DNA of 64,000 nucleotides, from the NCBI GenBank assembly GCA_029262735.1, contig JAJCYY010000100.1, positions 1 through 64,000 of the forward strand, read 5' to 3'. The translations under genes were made by a program, and so were the position numbers. The notes beneath the pieces were generated by a model. The model did not search any database. It saw only the letters and a program-made list of their open reading frames with translations, and had not been told where the DNA came from. Of the stretch, positions 16,993 through 24,556 are shown in pieces; within the stretch, counting starts at the first letter, position 1; each line of letters starts with the position of its first letter. Source of the DNA: Chloroflexota bacterium (lineage in GTDB: Bacteria; Chloroflexota; Dehalococcoidia; Lucifugimonadales; Lucifugimonadaceae).

Positions 16993-18489
16993 ATGTACGA
17001 TCTAGTCATCCACAACGCAGTCGTCTACGACGGCACCGGTTCACCCGGCTTGAAGTCCTCAATCGCCATAAACGGTGACCGCATTTCTGAAATTGGCGAG
17101 ATCCATGGCCTTGCCAGGGAGGTAATTGAGGCCGACGGGCTCGCCGCGGCACCCGGCTTCATCGACGTGCATAGTCACGATGACTTCCATGTTCTGACAG
17201 AGCCCGATGTAACTCACAATGCCCTTCAAGGCATCACAACGGTGATTGTTGGCAACTGCGGCTTTGGCGCTGCGCCTGCTGAAGCGGCACGGGTTCAAAT
17301 GAAAGCCATCCAGGAGCCGGGCGGGTCGATTGAATCGTGGGACGGCTACGGCGGATATCTCGACACTGTGGACAGCAATCCGCCCTCGCTCAACGTAGCC
17401 GCGCTCGTTGGTCATCACACGGTTCGACGAGCCGCGATGGGTGGCGTCGAAAAGCGAGCGCCGTCTCGGGATGAGCTGGCCGCGATGCGAAGATCAGTTG
17501 CGGAGGGGATGGAAGCCGGTGCTTTCGGACTCTCAACCGGACTCGTGTATGAACCCGGCCGTCACTCGGAAACCGATGAGGTGGTCGCGCTGGCAGAGGA
17601 GGTTGCGGAACGCTCAGGGATCTATGTATCGCACATGCGAAACGAGGGTGATGGGCTTCTAGACGCTGTACGGGAGACCATTGGCATAGGCGCTTCAGCC
17701 GGTTGCGGCGTAGAGATATCTCACCATAAAGCCGTTGGAAAGGAGAATTGGGGCAAGGTCACGCAGTCGCTCGAGTTGATCGAATCCGCGCAAGCAAACG
17801 GGATGGACGTAACTGCCGATCAGTATCCATATACCGCACGCAGCACAATGTTGTTCGCCCTCGTCCAGAACGGAACATTCGGTTCTGGTTCTGGCGGCCC
17901 CATGGGCAGGTCAACGCCGGATGAAGTTCTGCTCTGCTCTGTTCCGGGCTCACCAGAACTCGAGGGGCGAACACTGCAAAGTTTCGTCGAGGAGTGGGAT
18001 TTGCCGGGCGAAGATGCCGCTAACAGGATCATCGCAGAAAACGGCACTGAGGTGCTTGTAGCTGCCTTCGGAATGGACGAGGGTGATGTGCGCATGGTCA
18101 TGGCTCACCCATCAACGATGATCGGCACCGACGGGCTTGACCGTGGATCTAAGCCGCACCCCCGGGCGTGGGGGACGTACCCGCGCATTCTCGGAAAGTA
18201 CGTGCGCGAGGAAGGCATTCTTTCGCTGGAGGGTGCGATCTGGCGTATGTCGGGATTCCCGGCGAAAAAATTCTCCTTGAAAGACCGCGGCACCATCAGC
18301 GTCGGTTCGTTTGCAGATATCGTGCTGTTCAATCCTGACACAGTGATCGACCACGCAACATTCGAAGATCCTAGAAACGGTCCGACCGGGATGCCGCACG
18401 TAATCGTGAATGGCCGGCTTGTGGTGCGTGATGGCCAGCATACTCATGTGAGGGCCGGGCGGGCGCTCCGCAGAAACAATACCGGGTAA
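16993..18489 (+). CDS. N-acyl-D-amino-acid deacylase (D-aminoacylase-type amidohydrolase)
   Basis: 498 residues, normal for the family. An N-terminal beta-sandwich (DLVIHNAVVYDGTGSPG) leads to the metal motif PGFIDVHSHDDF (HxHDD), then VGNCGFGAAP, FGLSTGLVYEPG, ISHHKAVGKENWG, DQYPYTA, and MAHPSTMIGTDGLD, which supplies the catalytic Asp near the C-terminal side of the barrel. The sequence ends with a second sandwich strand set (GSFADIVLFNPDTV and VIVNGRLVVRDGQHT). It removes acyl groups from N-acyl-D-amino acids, possibly releasing D-amino acids from cell-wall debris. It appears to be monocistronic. Confidence 0.9.
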   Translation: MYDLVIHNAVVYDGTGSPGLKSSIAINGDRISEIGEIHGLAREVIEADGLAAAPGFIDVHSHDDFHVLTEPDVTHNALQGITTVIVGNCGFGAAPAEAARVQMKAIQEPGGSIESWDGYGGYLDTVDSNPPSLNVAALVGHHTVRRAAMGGVEKRAPSRDELAAMRRSVAEGMEAGAFGLSTGLVYEPGRHSETDEVVALAEEVAERSGIYVSHMRNEGDGLLDAVRETIGIGASAGCGVEISHHKAVGKENWGKVTQSLELIESAQANGMDVTADQYPYTARSTMLFALVQNGTFGSGSGGPMGRSTPDEVLLCSVPGSPELEGRTLQSFVEEWDLPGEDAANRIIAENGTEVLVAAFGMDEGDVRMVMAHPSTMIGTDGLDRGSKPHPRAWGTYPRILGKYVREEGILSLEGAIWRMSGFPAKKFSLKDRGTISVGSFADIVLFNPDTVIDHATFEDPRNGPTGMPHVIVNGRLVVRDGQHTHVRAGRALRRNNTG

Positions 18490-18558
18490 GACAGCCTCAC
18501 TCCGCCGCGACGTTCCAACAGGCGTCCCGCCCAGCTGCACCAGTCGCCGAGAACTCGG

Positions 18559-19116
18559 TCAGATTCGAACTCGACTCGTGGCTACGTAGAACGCCGCGAT
18601 TAGCCCAATGATCCCGCTCAGGCCGGCCATTATGCCGTTAGGCACGTCGAAGACCGGAAGCAAGGCAATGGTCACGATCCACGTAACGAACACTCCGCCC
18701 GCGACGACGTACTTCAGCCGTCTATCCAACTTCTTTCCCGAACCGTAACGCACGGCTTCACCGATGCCGTAGCCAACTCCGGCCATTCCTCCGGCAACCA
18801 CGATCAGGTCGATCACTGTGAACGCAAAAGGCAGCAAGATAAGTATCTTAAGAGCGACGCTGAGCGCCAGCGCACCCAGAACTCCAGACCCAACTGCGAA
18901 CAGGATGGCCTGTCCCATCTCTGTCGAGGATGTATCGAGGATCGCTGGTCTGCCGATCCGGGAGCACGATGGGCACCGTGCACCCACAGGCGAAGTCACC
19001 ATGCACTTGGGGCAGATCAGTTCGTTGCATCTACCACAGCGCAGGTTCGATTCGATATCAGGGTGACGAACGCAGTACGTTCGATCACTTTGTTCTGGGG
19101 TGTGCGTGTGTTGCAT
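18559..19116 (-). CDS. Zinc-ribbon (B-box-like) multi-pass membrane protein
   Basis: 185 residues. The N-terminal 55 residues hold paired cysteines and histidines (CVRHPD, CGRCNELICPKCM and ARCPSC) of the B-box-type zinc finger seen at the start of bacterial rhomboid-like proteins. A run of four or five membrane helices follows (about 70-185). The helices lack the GxSG and His of rhomboid proteases, so proteolysis is not suggested. Function unknown. It lies upstream of plsY on no shared transcript that I can prove (68-bp gap; plsY is read first on this strand). Confidence 0.7.
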   Translation of the reverse strand: MQHTHTPEQSDRTYCVRHPDIESNLRCGRCNELICPKCMVTSPVGARCPSCSRIGRPAILDTSSTEMGQAILFAVGSGVLGALALSVALKILILLPFAFTVIDLIVVAGGMAGVGYGIGEAVRYGSGKKLDRRLKYVVAGGVFVTWIVTIALLPVFDVPNGIMAGLSGIIGLIAAFYVATSRVRI

Positions 19117-19184
19117 CTAATTCAGTCTACTCGACCGGAAACTCGGCGCTACGTCGATAGCCTCGGAGTTCAGTTTGAGCCGGT

Positions 19185-19916
19185 TCACCTTTGAGTATCT
19201 TCTGACGGCGTTCCCGGCCCCGGACTCCGTCCAACCCAGCCTTCTTTCGACAGCGTATCGCGGTCGAACAATATCCGGATCATTAACAGCTTAACTGCCG
19301 GTAAAACGCCGTCAACTTCTCTCCAATACGAGGGATCGTTGGAAGTGGCTCGCTTGATCACGGTGATACCAAGGAACACCAGTGCGTAGTAAGTCACCTC
19401 CATTGGAAGATCGATTAAGACTGAATAGACCGGCAGCAGTGCGACGGAAATGCCCCAGCTGATTGAGCTGTCCCGTCTCCCGCTCAACGCCCACGTCAGA
19501 AGCCATATCGAAAACGATGAAAGCAGGTAGAGCCACACGAGCCAGAAACTGAATGAGCCAACAACCCCGAGAACCGTGCCCATACCTCGGCCACCCGAGA
19601 ACCTGATGAACGGAGACCAGTTGTGCCCAATTATCACCGCCAGGCCAGCCCATACTTCGACTGTAAGACCCAGGTCCAGCACTTTGCTGGAAGCCAGAAG
19701 CACCGGTAGCGGGCCTTTGATGGCTACGTCGAAGAGGATGACTGCGACAGACCACTTCTTGCCAACATGACGTGCGAAGTTCGAGATTCCGACATTGCCG
19801 CTGCCGTACTGGCGGATGTCGATTCCGCGGACAAGCCGGGCCATCCAGAACGAGGTGGGAATTGCACCAAATAAATAGGCGCCAATGATGAGGAGGACTG
19901 TTGCCAGTGCTTCCAT
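19185..19916 (-). CDS. plsY: Acyl-phosphate:glycerol-3-phosphate acyltransferase PlsY
   Basis: 243 residues with about six membrane helices. Family blocks are GAYLFGAIPTSFWMARL, then QYGSGNVGISNFAR (normally GSGNxGATN), then GHNWSPFIRFSGGRGMGT (normally GHxFPVFLxFKGGKGVAT). PlsY transfers an acyl group from acyl-phosphate to glycerol-3-phosphate, the first step of membrane phospholipid synthesis. The changes from the consensus (Ile-Ser for Ala-Thr, RGMG for KGVA) mark it as a divergent member, and one of possibly several copies. It starts nine bases after the stop of the PHP gene, so it is the last gene of that cluster. Confidence 0.83.
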   Translation of the reverse strand: MEALATVLLIIGAYLFGAIPTSFWMARLVRGIDIRQYGSGNVGISNFARHVGKKWSVAVILFDVAIKGPLPVLLASSKVLDLGLTVEVWAGLAVIIGHNWSPFIRFSGGRGMGTVLGVVGSFSFWLVWLYLLSSFSIWLLTWALSGRRDSSISWGISVALLPVYSVLIDLPMEVTYYALVFLGITVIKRATSNDPSYWREVDGVLPAVKLLMIRILFDRDTLSKEGWVGRSPGPGTPSEDTQR

Positions 19917-19925
19917 CGTTACTCG

Positions 19926-20852
19926 CTAAAGGGGTCGAGAGGGAGTAAATCCCGGCGTGCCGTTGTGCTTTTTAAGAGCGACCTCATACAGTAAACGGGC
20001 AGTTTCCGGCGGGGGCCCGCTCATGCCAGGCTTGACCTCATTCTCAGTTCCGAATGCGTGATAGTCGGTACCGCCGCCGGGAATCAGTGAGTATTTGTCA
20101 GCCAGTTCTCTGAACCGTCTTTGGTGCAATGTGCCGTACTTCTCGGCGAACACTTCGATACCGGCCAGACCTGCTTCAACCAGTGCCGGTAGCACTCCGT
20201 CGAGATTGTTCACCGTCCGGGGATGAGCCACTATGCCAACCCCACCGGCGGCATGGACAATCTCAAGGGCCTCAACCGGTGTGAATTTGGGTCTTGGGAC
20301 TCGAGCTGGACCGTCATTTCCGATGTAAAGATCGAAAGCCTCACGGATGCTCGTGACGAAACCCTTTTCCAGCAGAGCACGCGCAATGTGTGGTCTGCCT
20401 ACCGATCCTTCTGCAAGTTCACTCACCCGCTCCCATGTGATGTTCATGTTGAGTGCGTTTAACTTGCTCACCATCTCCTGCGCTGCCTCAACACGCTGGT
20501 TGCGGAATCGTTCAAGCACGGTCTGAAGCGCCGGTGAGGTGTGATCGATGAACAGCCCGATCAGGTGGACTTCTGAATCGTCGACCTCGGATCCAAATTC
20601 GATACCAGGGATCACTGTGAGGTTTGTACCTGAGGCAGCAGTCATTGCCTCATCGACTCCAGCCGTCGAGTCGTGATCCGTTATCGCCACCGTCCTCAAG
20701 CTCGTCTTCAAGATCTGATTGATGAGCTCCGTCGGTGAGAGACTTCCGTCCGAAGCAATTGTGTGAAGGTGAAGGTCGACTTCAACAAGCCAACCCGGAC
20801 GCCACGGGCTGGCGCTCGGTTCATACCTGGAAGCCTCGTCATCCTCGCTCAA
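19926..20852 (-). CDS. PHP-domain metal-dependent phosphoesterase
   Basis: 308 residues from a TTG that overlaps the stop of the upstream gene as TTGA, with AGAGAGG as ribosome site. PHP motifs are VDLHLHTIASDG (HxH), AITDHDS, GIEFGSEVDDSEVHLIG, GIVAHPRTVNN and GGTDYHAFG near the end. These supply the trinuclear metal site. Related proteins hydrolyse 3',5'-bisphosphonucleotides or 5' ends of short RNAs (the RNase AM group). Coupling to the YmdB-like and RNase Y genes fits a role in RNA or nucleotide turnover. Confidence 0.85.
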   Translation of the reverse strand: MSEDDEASRYEPSASPWRPGWLVEVDLHLHTIASDGSLSPTELINQILKTSLRTVAITDHDSTAGVDEAMTAASGTNLTVIPGIEFGSEVDDSEVHLIGLFIDHTSPALQTVLERFRNQRVEAAQEMVSKLNALNMNITWERVSELAEGSVGRPHIARALLEKGFVTSIREAFDLYIGNDGPARVPRPKFTPVEALEIVHAAGGVGIVAHPRTVNNLDGVLPALVEAGLAGIEVFAEKYGTLHQRRFRELADKYSLIPGGGTDYHAFGTENEVKPGMSGPPPETARLLYEVALKKHNGTPGFTPSRPL

Positions 20853-21625
20853 AGCATCACCTCTCTATCCACCCTCTCGATGGACACCGCGCGCCCGGTC
20901 GAATCATCGGTCTCGATCATCACCGAGTTAAATCTCATCGGGCCGGTTTCAACAGGACGGAATCGATGTCCTACTCCGGTCAGAAACCGCGCAAGTGCCT
21001 CCTCAGTATGCATGCCAATGACAGATTCGGTCCCACCAACCATCCCTAAATCGGTCACATAGGCGGTTCCGCCGGGCAGAACACGGCAATCTGCAGTCGC
21101 AACGTGTGTATGCGTGCCAACCAGAGCGGCGACCCGACCGTCAAGATGCCAACCCATCGCCACCTTCTCCGACGTAGCCTCTGCGTGCAGGTCGACAACG
21201 ATGGGCTTGCTCCTGCCCCAGCCGCCGGCCAGTAAATCGTCGATTGCAGCGAACGGGGAATCGAATTCGCCGACCCAGACCCTGCCGATAAGGTTGACTA
21301 CCGCAACGGGACCATCTGCATTGGCGCCCCGGCCGGGATTCTCTGCCGGGTAGTTCAGCGGTCTCAAGACAGGAAAGTTCGGGTCGTCCAACTTACGGAC
21401 CGCGTCCTTCTTGTCCCAGACGTGGTTGCCAGAAGTGATGATGTTGGCACCAGCCTCAACCATCTCGTAAACAGTGTCGGTGGTCAGGCCAAAGCCACCG
21501 GCAAGGTTCTCACCTTGCAGTACCACGAAGTCCAGCCCAAGATCGTGTCGCAGCTTCGGCAACACCTTCTTGACCGTGCGCCTGCCGCCCGAGCCAACCA
21601 CATCACCAACCATCAATATCCGCAT
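20849..21625 (-). CDS. YmdB-like metallophosphoesterase (2',3'-cyclic nucleotide phosphodiesterase)
   Basis: 258 residues from the ATG at 21625. An upstream start at 21673 lacks family sequence and is rejected. The metal and phosphate motifs of the TIGR00282/YmdB family are clear: MRILMVGDVVGSGGR, QGENLAGGFGLT, SGNHVWDKKD, VDLHAEATSEKVA and GTHTHVATAD. The Bacillus homologue is a phosphodiesterase that affects motility and biofilm formation and is encoded beside rny, as here. A terminator-like hairpin separates it from rny, so it may be expressed separately from RNase Y. Confidence 0.92.
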   Translation of the reverse strand: MRILMVGDVVGSGGRRTVKKVLPKLRHDLGLDFVVLQGENLAGGFGLTTDTVYEMVEAGANIITSGNHVWDKKDAVRKLDDPNFPVLRPLNYPAENPGRGANADGPVAVVNLIGRVWVGEFDSPFAAIDDLLAGGWGRSKPIVVDLHAEATSEKVAMGWHLDGRVAALVGTHTHVATADCRVLPGGTAYVTDLGMVGGTESVIGMHTEEALARFLTGVGHRFRPVETGPMRFNSVMIETDDSTGRAVSIERVDREVML

Positions 21626-21676
21626 ATCACAACCCGTAATCCTGCGGCACGAATCATCATGTCGCCGTGCCAATCC

Positions 21677-21730
21677 AAAAAACGCGAAACGGCGGAGCGA
21701 ATCACCTTTGGTCAGGGTTTGCGCTCCGCC
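21677..21730 (-). terminator. Terminator-like hairpin after rny
   Basis: On the minus strand, 28 bases after the rny stop, GGCGGAGCG (21730-21722) pairs perfectly with CGCTCCGCC (21699-21691). The loop is about 22 bases and may form a small inner hairpin. Six Ts follow at 21682-21677, eight bases after the stem. It could end the rny transcript or act as a partial attenuator before the YmdB-like gene. Confidence 0.6.
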
Positions 21731-21758
21731 ATCTCAGGATCTCTCTTGAATTGTACTA

Positions 21759-23288
21759 CTACGTCGCAATTTCGACTGAACGCGACTCCCTGATCACCAC
21801 AACCCTGATCTGGCCTGGATACGCGAGAGTCTCCTCAACCCGCTTTGCGATATCCCTTGCCAGCACAGCAGCGCGAGCGTCGTCCACTTCTTCTGGCCGC
21901 ACCAGGACTCGGATTTCACGTCCTGCCTGGATCGCATAGCAACGTTCGACGCCTTCGAACCCTCTTGCAACGTCTTCAAGTGCCTGCAACCGCTGAATGT
22001 AGTTCTCAACAGTATCGTGCCGCGCTCCTGGTCTTGCGGCACTGACTGCATCAGAGGCTGCGACAACGAACGACTCGATGGTCGTCATCTCGCGGTCGTG
22101 GTGCTCACGGATAGCGGTCACAACGCGGGGCGGCATGTTGTACTTCGAAACGATGTCGGCACCGATCTCAGCATGAGGCCCTTCGACCTCGTGAGTAAGC
22201 GCCTTACCAATGTCATGAAGGAATCCAGCCGTGCGGCAGTGCTGCGGGTCTGCGCCAACCTGTGCGCCGATCATTCCGGCAACGATGCCCACTTCGATCG
22301 AATGCTGCAGCACGTTCTCGCCGTATGAGTAGCGGTACCTGAGGCGACCCATCAGCTTCACAAGCTCCGGGTGCAGACCTTTCACGTTGGCATCAAAAAC
22401 CGCCTGTTGCCCGGCCTTTCGCACCGTTTCGTCGACCTCGCGGCGCGCCTTCTCAACAGATTCTTCAATCCGCGCCGGGTGAATTCTTCCGTCTTGAATC
22501 AGACGCTCCAGCGCAACTCGTGCGACCTCACGCCTGATCGGATCGAAACAAGAAAGAGTCACTGTTTCCGGCACATCGTCAACGATCAAATCCACGCCGG
22601 TGGCAGCCTCGATGGCCCGGATATTCCGGCCCTCTCTGCCGATCAGCCGGCCTTTCATGTCGTCGCTGGGCAGCTGAACGCTGCTTACAGTAACTTCAGA
22701 GACAACTTCCGATGCCAGCCTCTGAATGGTTGCTGCGAGGATGTGCCTCGCTTTGCCGTCCGCTTCCTCTCTTGCCTGGAGTTCTGAGTCGCGATAGCGA
22801 CGGGCTAGTTCAAACTCGACCTCTTCCTCGGCACGGTCAAGGAGTAACTGGCGGGCATCTGCCATCGAGAGACCTGAGATATGCTCAAGTCTCTCTTGCT
22901 CCTGCAACCGAACAGTAGCGAGCTGGCGCTGCTCCTCTTCGACTGCATCACGTGTCTGGCGTAGTTCCGCATCTCTTTGCTCCAGCAACCCGGCCCGATT
23001 TTCGAGGTTTTCCTCGCGGGCTTCCAGACGGCTCTCCGTCCTTTGCAGTTCCTGGCGTTCTTTCCTCAGCTCTTCTTCAGCGGTTGTCCGTATCTGAAGA
23101 GTCTGCTCCTTGGCTTCAAGAAGGATCTCTCTACTTCTGGCCTCGGCTCGGCGGATCTGCTGTTTCGCCGCTTCCTCCGAAGCCCTGATCGAGTTCGACG
23201 CTAGCGTGTTGCGCAGATAGTAACCACCTGCGCCAGCTAGAACCCCTGTAACAAGGGCGGTCAGGACGGCCGTTAGGACGATATCCAT
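21759..23288 (-). CDS. rny: Ribonuclease Y
   Basis: 509 residues from the ATG at 23288, with GGAG nine bases upstream; an ATG at 23321 would add 11 residues that do not resemble the family. Domain order: an N-terminal membrane helix (about 1-27), a long coiled coil rich in Glu, Arg and Gln (about 30-190), a KH domain with MKGRLIGREGRNIRAIEAATG, and an HD domain with TAGFLHDIGKALTHEVEGPHAE. RNase Y is the membrane-attached endonuclease that starts mRNA decay in many bacteria. It is the first gene of a cluster with YmdB-like, PHP and PlsY genes. Confidence 0.96.
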   Translation of the reverse strand: MDIVLTAVLTALVTGVLAGAGGYYLRNTLASNSIRASEEAAKQQIRRAEARSREILLEAKEQTLQIRTTAEEELRKERQELQRTESRLEAREENLENRAGLLEQRDAELRQTRDAVEEEQRQLATVRLQEQERLEHISGLSMADARQLLLDRAEEEVEFELARRYRDSELQAREEADGKARHILAATIQRLASEVVSEVTVSSVQLPSDDMKGRLIGREGRNIRAIEAATGVDLIVDDVPETVTLSCFDPIRREVARVALERLIQDGRIHPARIEESVEKARREVDETVRKAGQQAVFDANVKGLHPELVKLMGRLRYRYSYGENVLQHSIEVGIVAGMIGAQVGADPQHCRTAGFLHDIGKALTHEVEGPHAEIGADIVSKYNMPPRVVTAIREHHDREMTTIESFVVAASDAVSAARPGARHDTVENYIQRLQALEDVARGFEGVERCYAIQAGREIRVLVRPEEVDDARAAVLARDIAKRVEETLAYPGQIRVVVIRESRSVEIAT

Positions 23289-23563
23289 ACTGGACACTCC
23301 TGCCTGGCCGTTTATTTTCACTTGTCAGCACGTGGCCGAAGCCACGACCTGTGCTTTGATACTACGTAGCAGTGGAAAAAGGTGTCAAGATTCAAGAAGG
23401 GTTAGAGTCCCCCAAACTGTCGAGAACATCAGGAACCGTGTGGGAGTACAGTGTACGGTTTGCAATTTGGTCTGAGTTTCTCCGTAACATGAAAACTCGA
23501 CGGACGACGTGGAAGCCATAAGCCTCCAAAACGCGCACCCGGTAAATTTGCGAAACTGACAAC

Positions 23564-24370
23564 ATGCCTCAGATAACCGTCAGCGCTCTGTACAAACATC
23601 CAGTCAAGTCGATGACGCCGCAGCGGGTCGAAACTCTTGAACTCACCTCCGACGGCCGCGTTTCGGGCGATCGAGTGCTCGGATTTCGTTTCAAGGACGC
23701 CGGTGACCCATCCGACTGGTCATGGCAAACCAAGCGAAACTTTGTCGGCCTGGTCAACACTCCTGAACTGGCGAGACTCTCCGTTCAATTCGATGAGAAC
23801 AGCCGAACGCTCCAGATCCACGCAGACGAATTGCTACTGACGGCAGGGGCGATCGATAGTGAGACGGATAGGGCACAGATGCAACAAAGCATCTCCGACT
23901 ATGTGCTCACACTTGACGTCAATCCGTTTACCGGTCATCCAGAGCGGGCGCCGGCGGTTCTTGTTGGCGACGGAGCCCAGCCGCTGTTCCATGATGGGGT
24001 GGACGGTCTACTCACGTTGCACAGCGAAGAGAGTTTGAATGCACTGGCTGGAGCGCTCAACGACAGCGCACTTGATGGACGTCGGTTCCGCTCAAATATC
24101 GCAGTCAGCGGTGTGAGTGAACCGTTTGGAGAGATGTCGTGGGTCGGCCGCACAGTTCGCTTGGGCAGCGCAGAGTTCGATGTGACTAAGCCTGTGACTC
24201 GTTGCCTGGTGACGCACGCCAATCCAGCCACCGGTCAACGGGATCACGATGTCATGAACGCGCTGGTTCGTCACTTCACACCAAACGAGCCACAATTTGG
24301 GGTGATACTGAAACTGGCCTCCGGTCCACGGTTGATCGAAGCTGGCAATGCTCTCACCCTGCTCGACTAG
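23564..24370 (+). CDS. MOSC-domain protein
   Basis: 268 residues. The N-terminal MOSC beta-barrel has VSALYKHPVKSMTPQRVETLEL, SGDRVLGFRF and NFVGLVNTPELARL. The MOSC domain proper includes GRRFRSNIAVSG, FGEMSWVGRTVRLGSAEFDVTKPVTRCLVTHANPATG (shown here in part) and the ending FGVILKLASGP. The Cys in TRCLVTHANP is at the position of the conserved Cys of molybdenum-cofactor-binding mARC/YcbX-type proteins. It probably binds molybdenum cofactor and reduces N-hydroxylated or related compounds. It is monocistronic. Confidence 0.85.
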   Translation: MPQITVSALYKHPVKSMTPQRVETLELTSDGRVSGDRVLGFRFKDAGDPSDWSWQTKRNFVGLVNTPELARLSVQFDENSRTLQIHADELLLTAGAIDSETDRAQMQQSISDYVLTLDVNPFTGHPERAPAVLVGDGAQPLFHDGVDGLLTLHSEESLNALAGALNDSALDGRRFRSNIAVSGVSEPFGEMSWVGRTVRLGSAEFDVTKPVTRCLVTHANPATGQRDHDVMNALVRHFTPNEPQFGVILKLASGPRLIEAGNALTLLD

Positions 24371-24556
24371 ACAACTCGTCTCGCGTCTCTCCTTGTTCCG
24401 TTGCTAGAATTCAGCATGTCCGACAGACATATTTCGTCGTAGAGTGCTGTGATGATGCTGAATCGTACGGATGCCACCACACCACATCCTGCGTAAACTT
24501 GAGTCGAACGACCATCAGATACGAGCGGCACGACCGACCTGCGCGGAGAGCGACAT

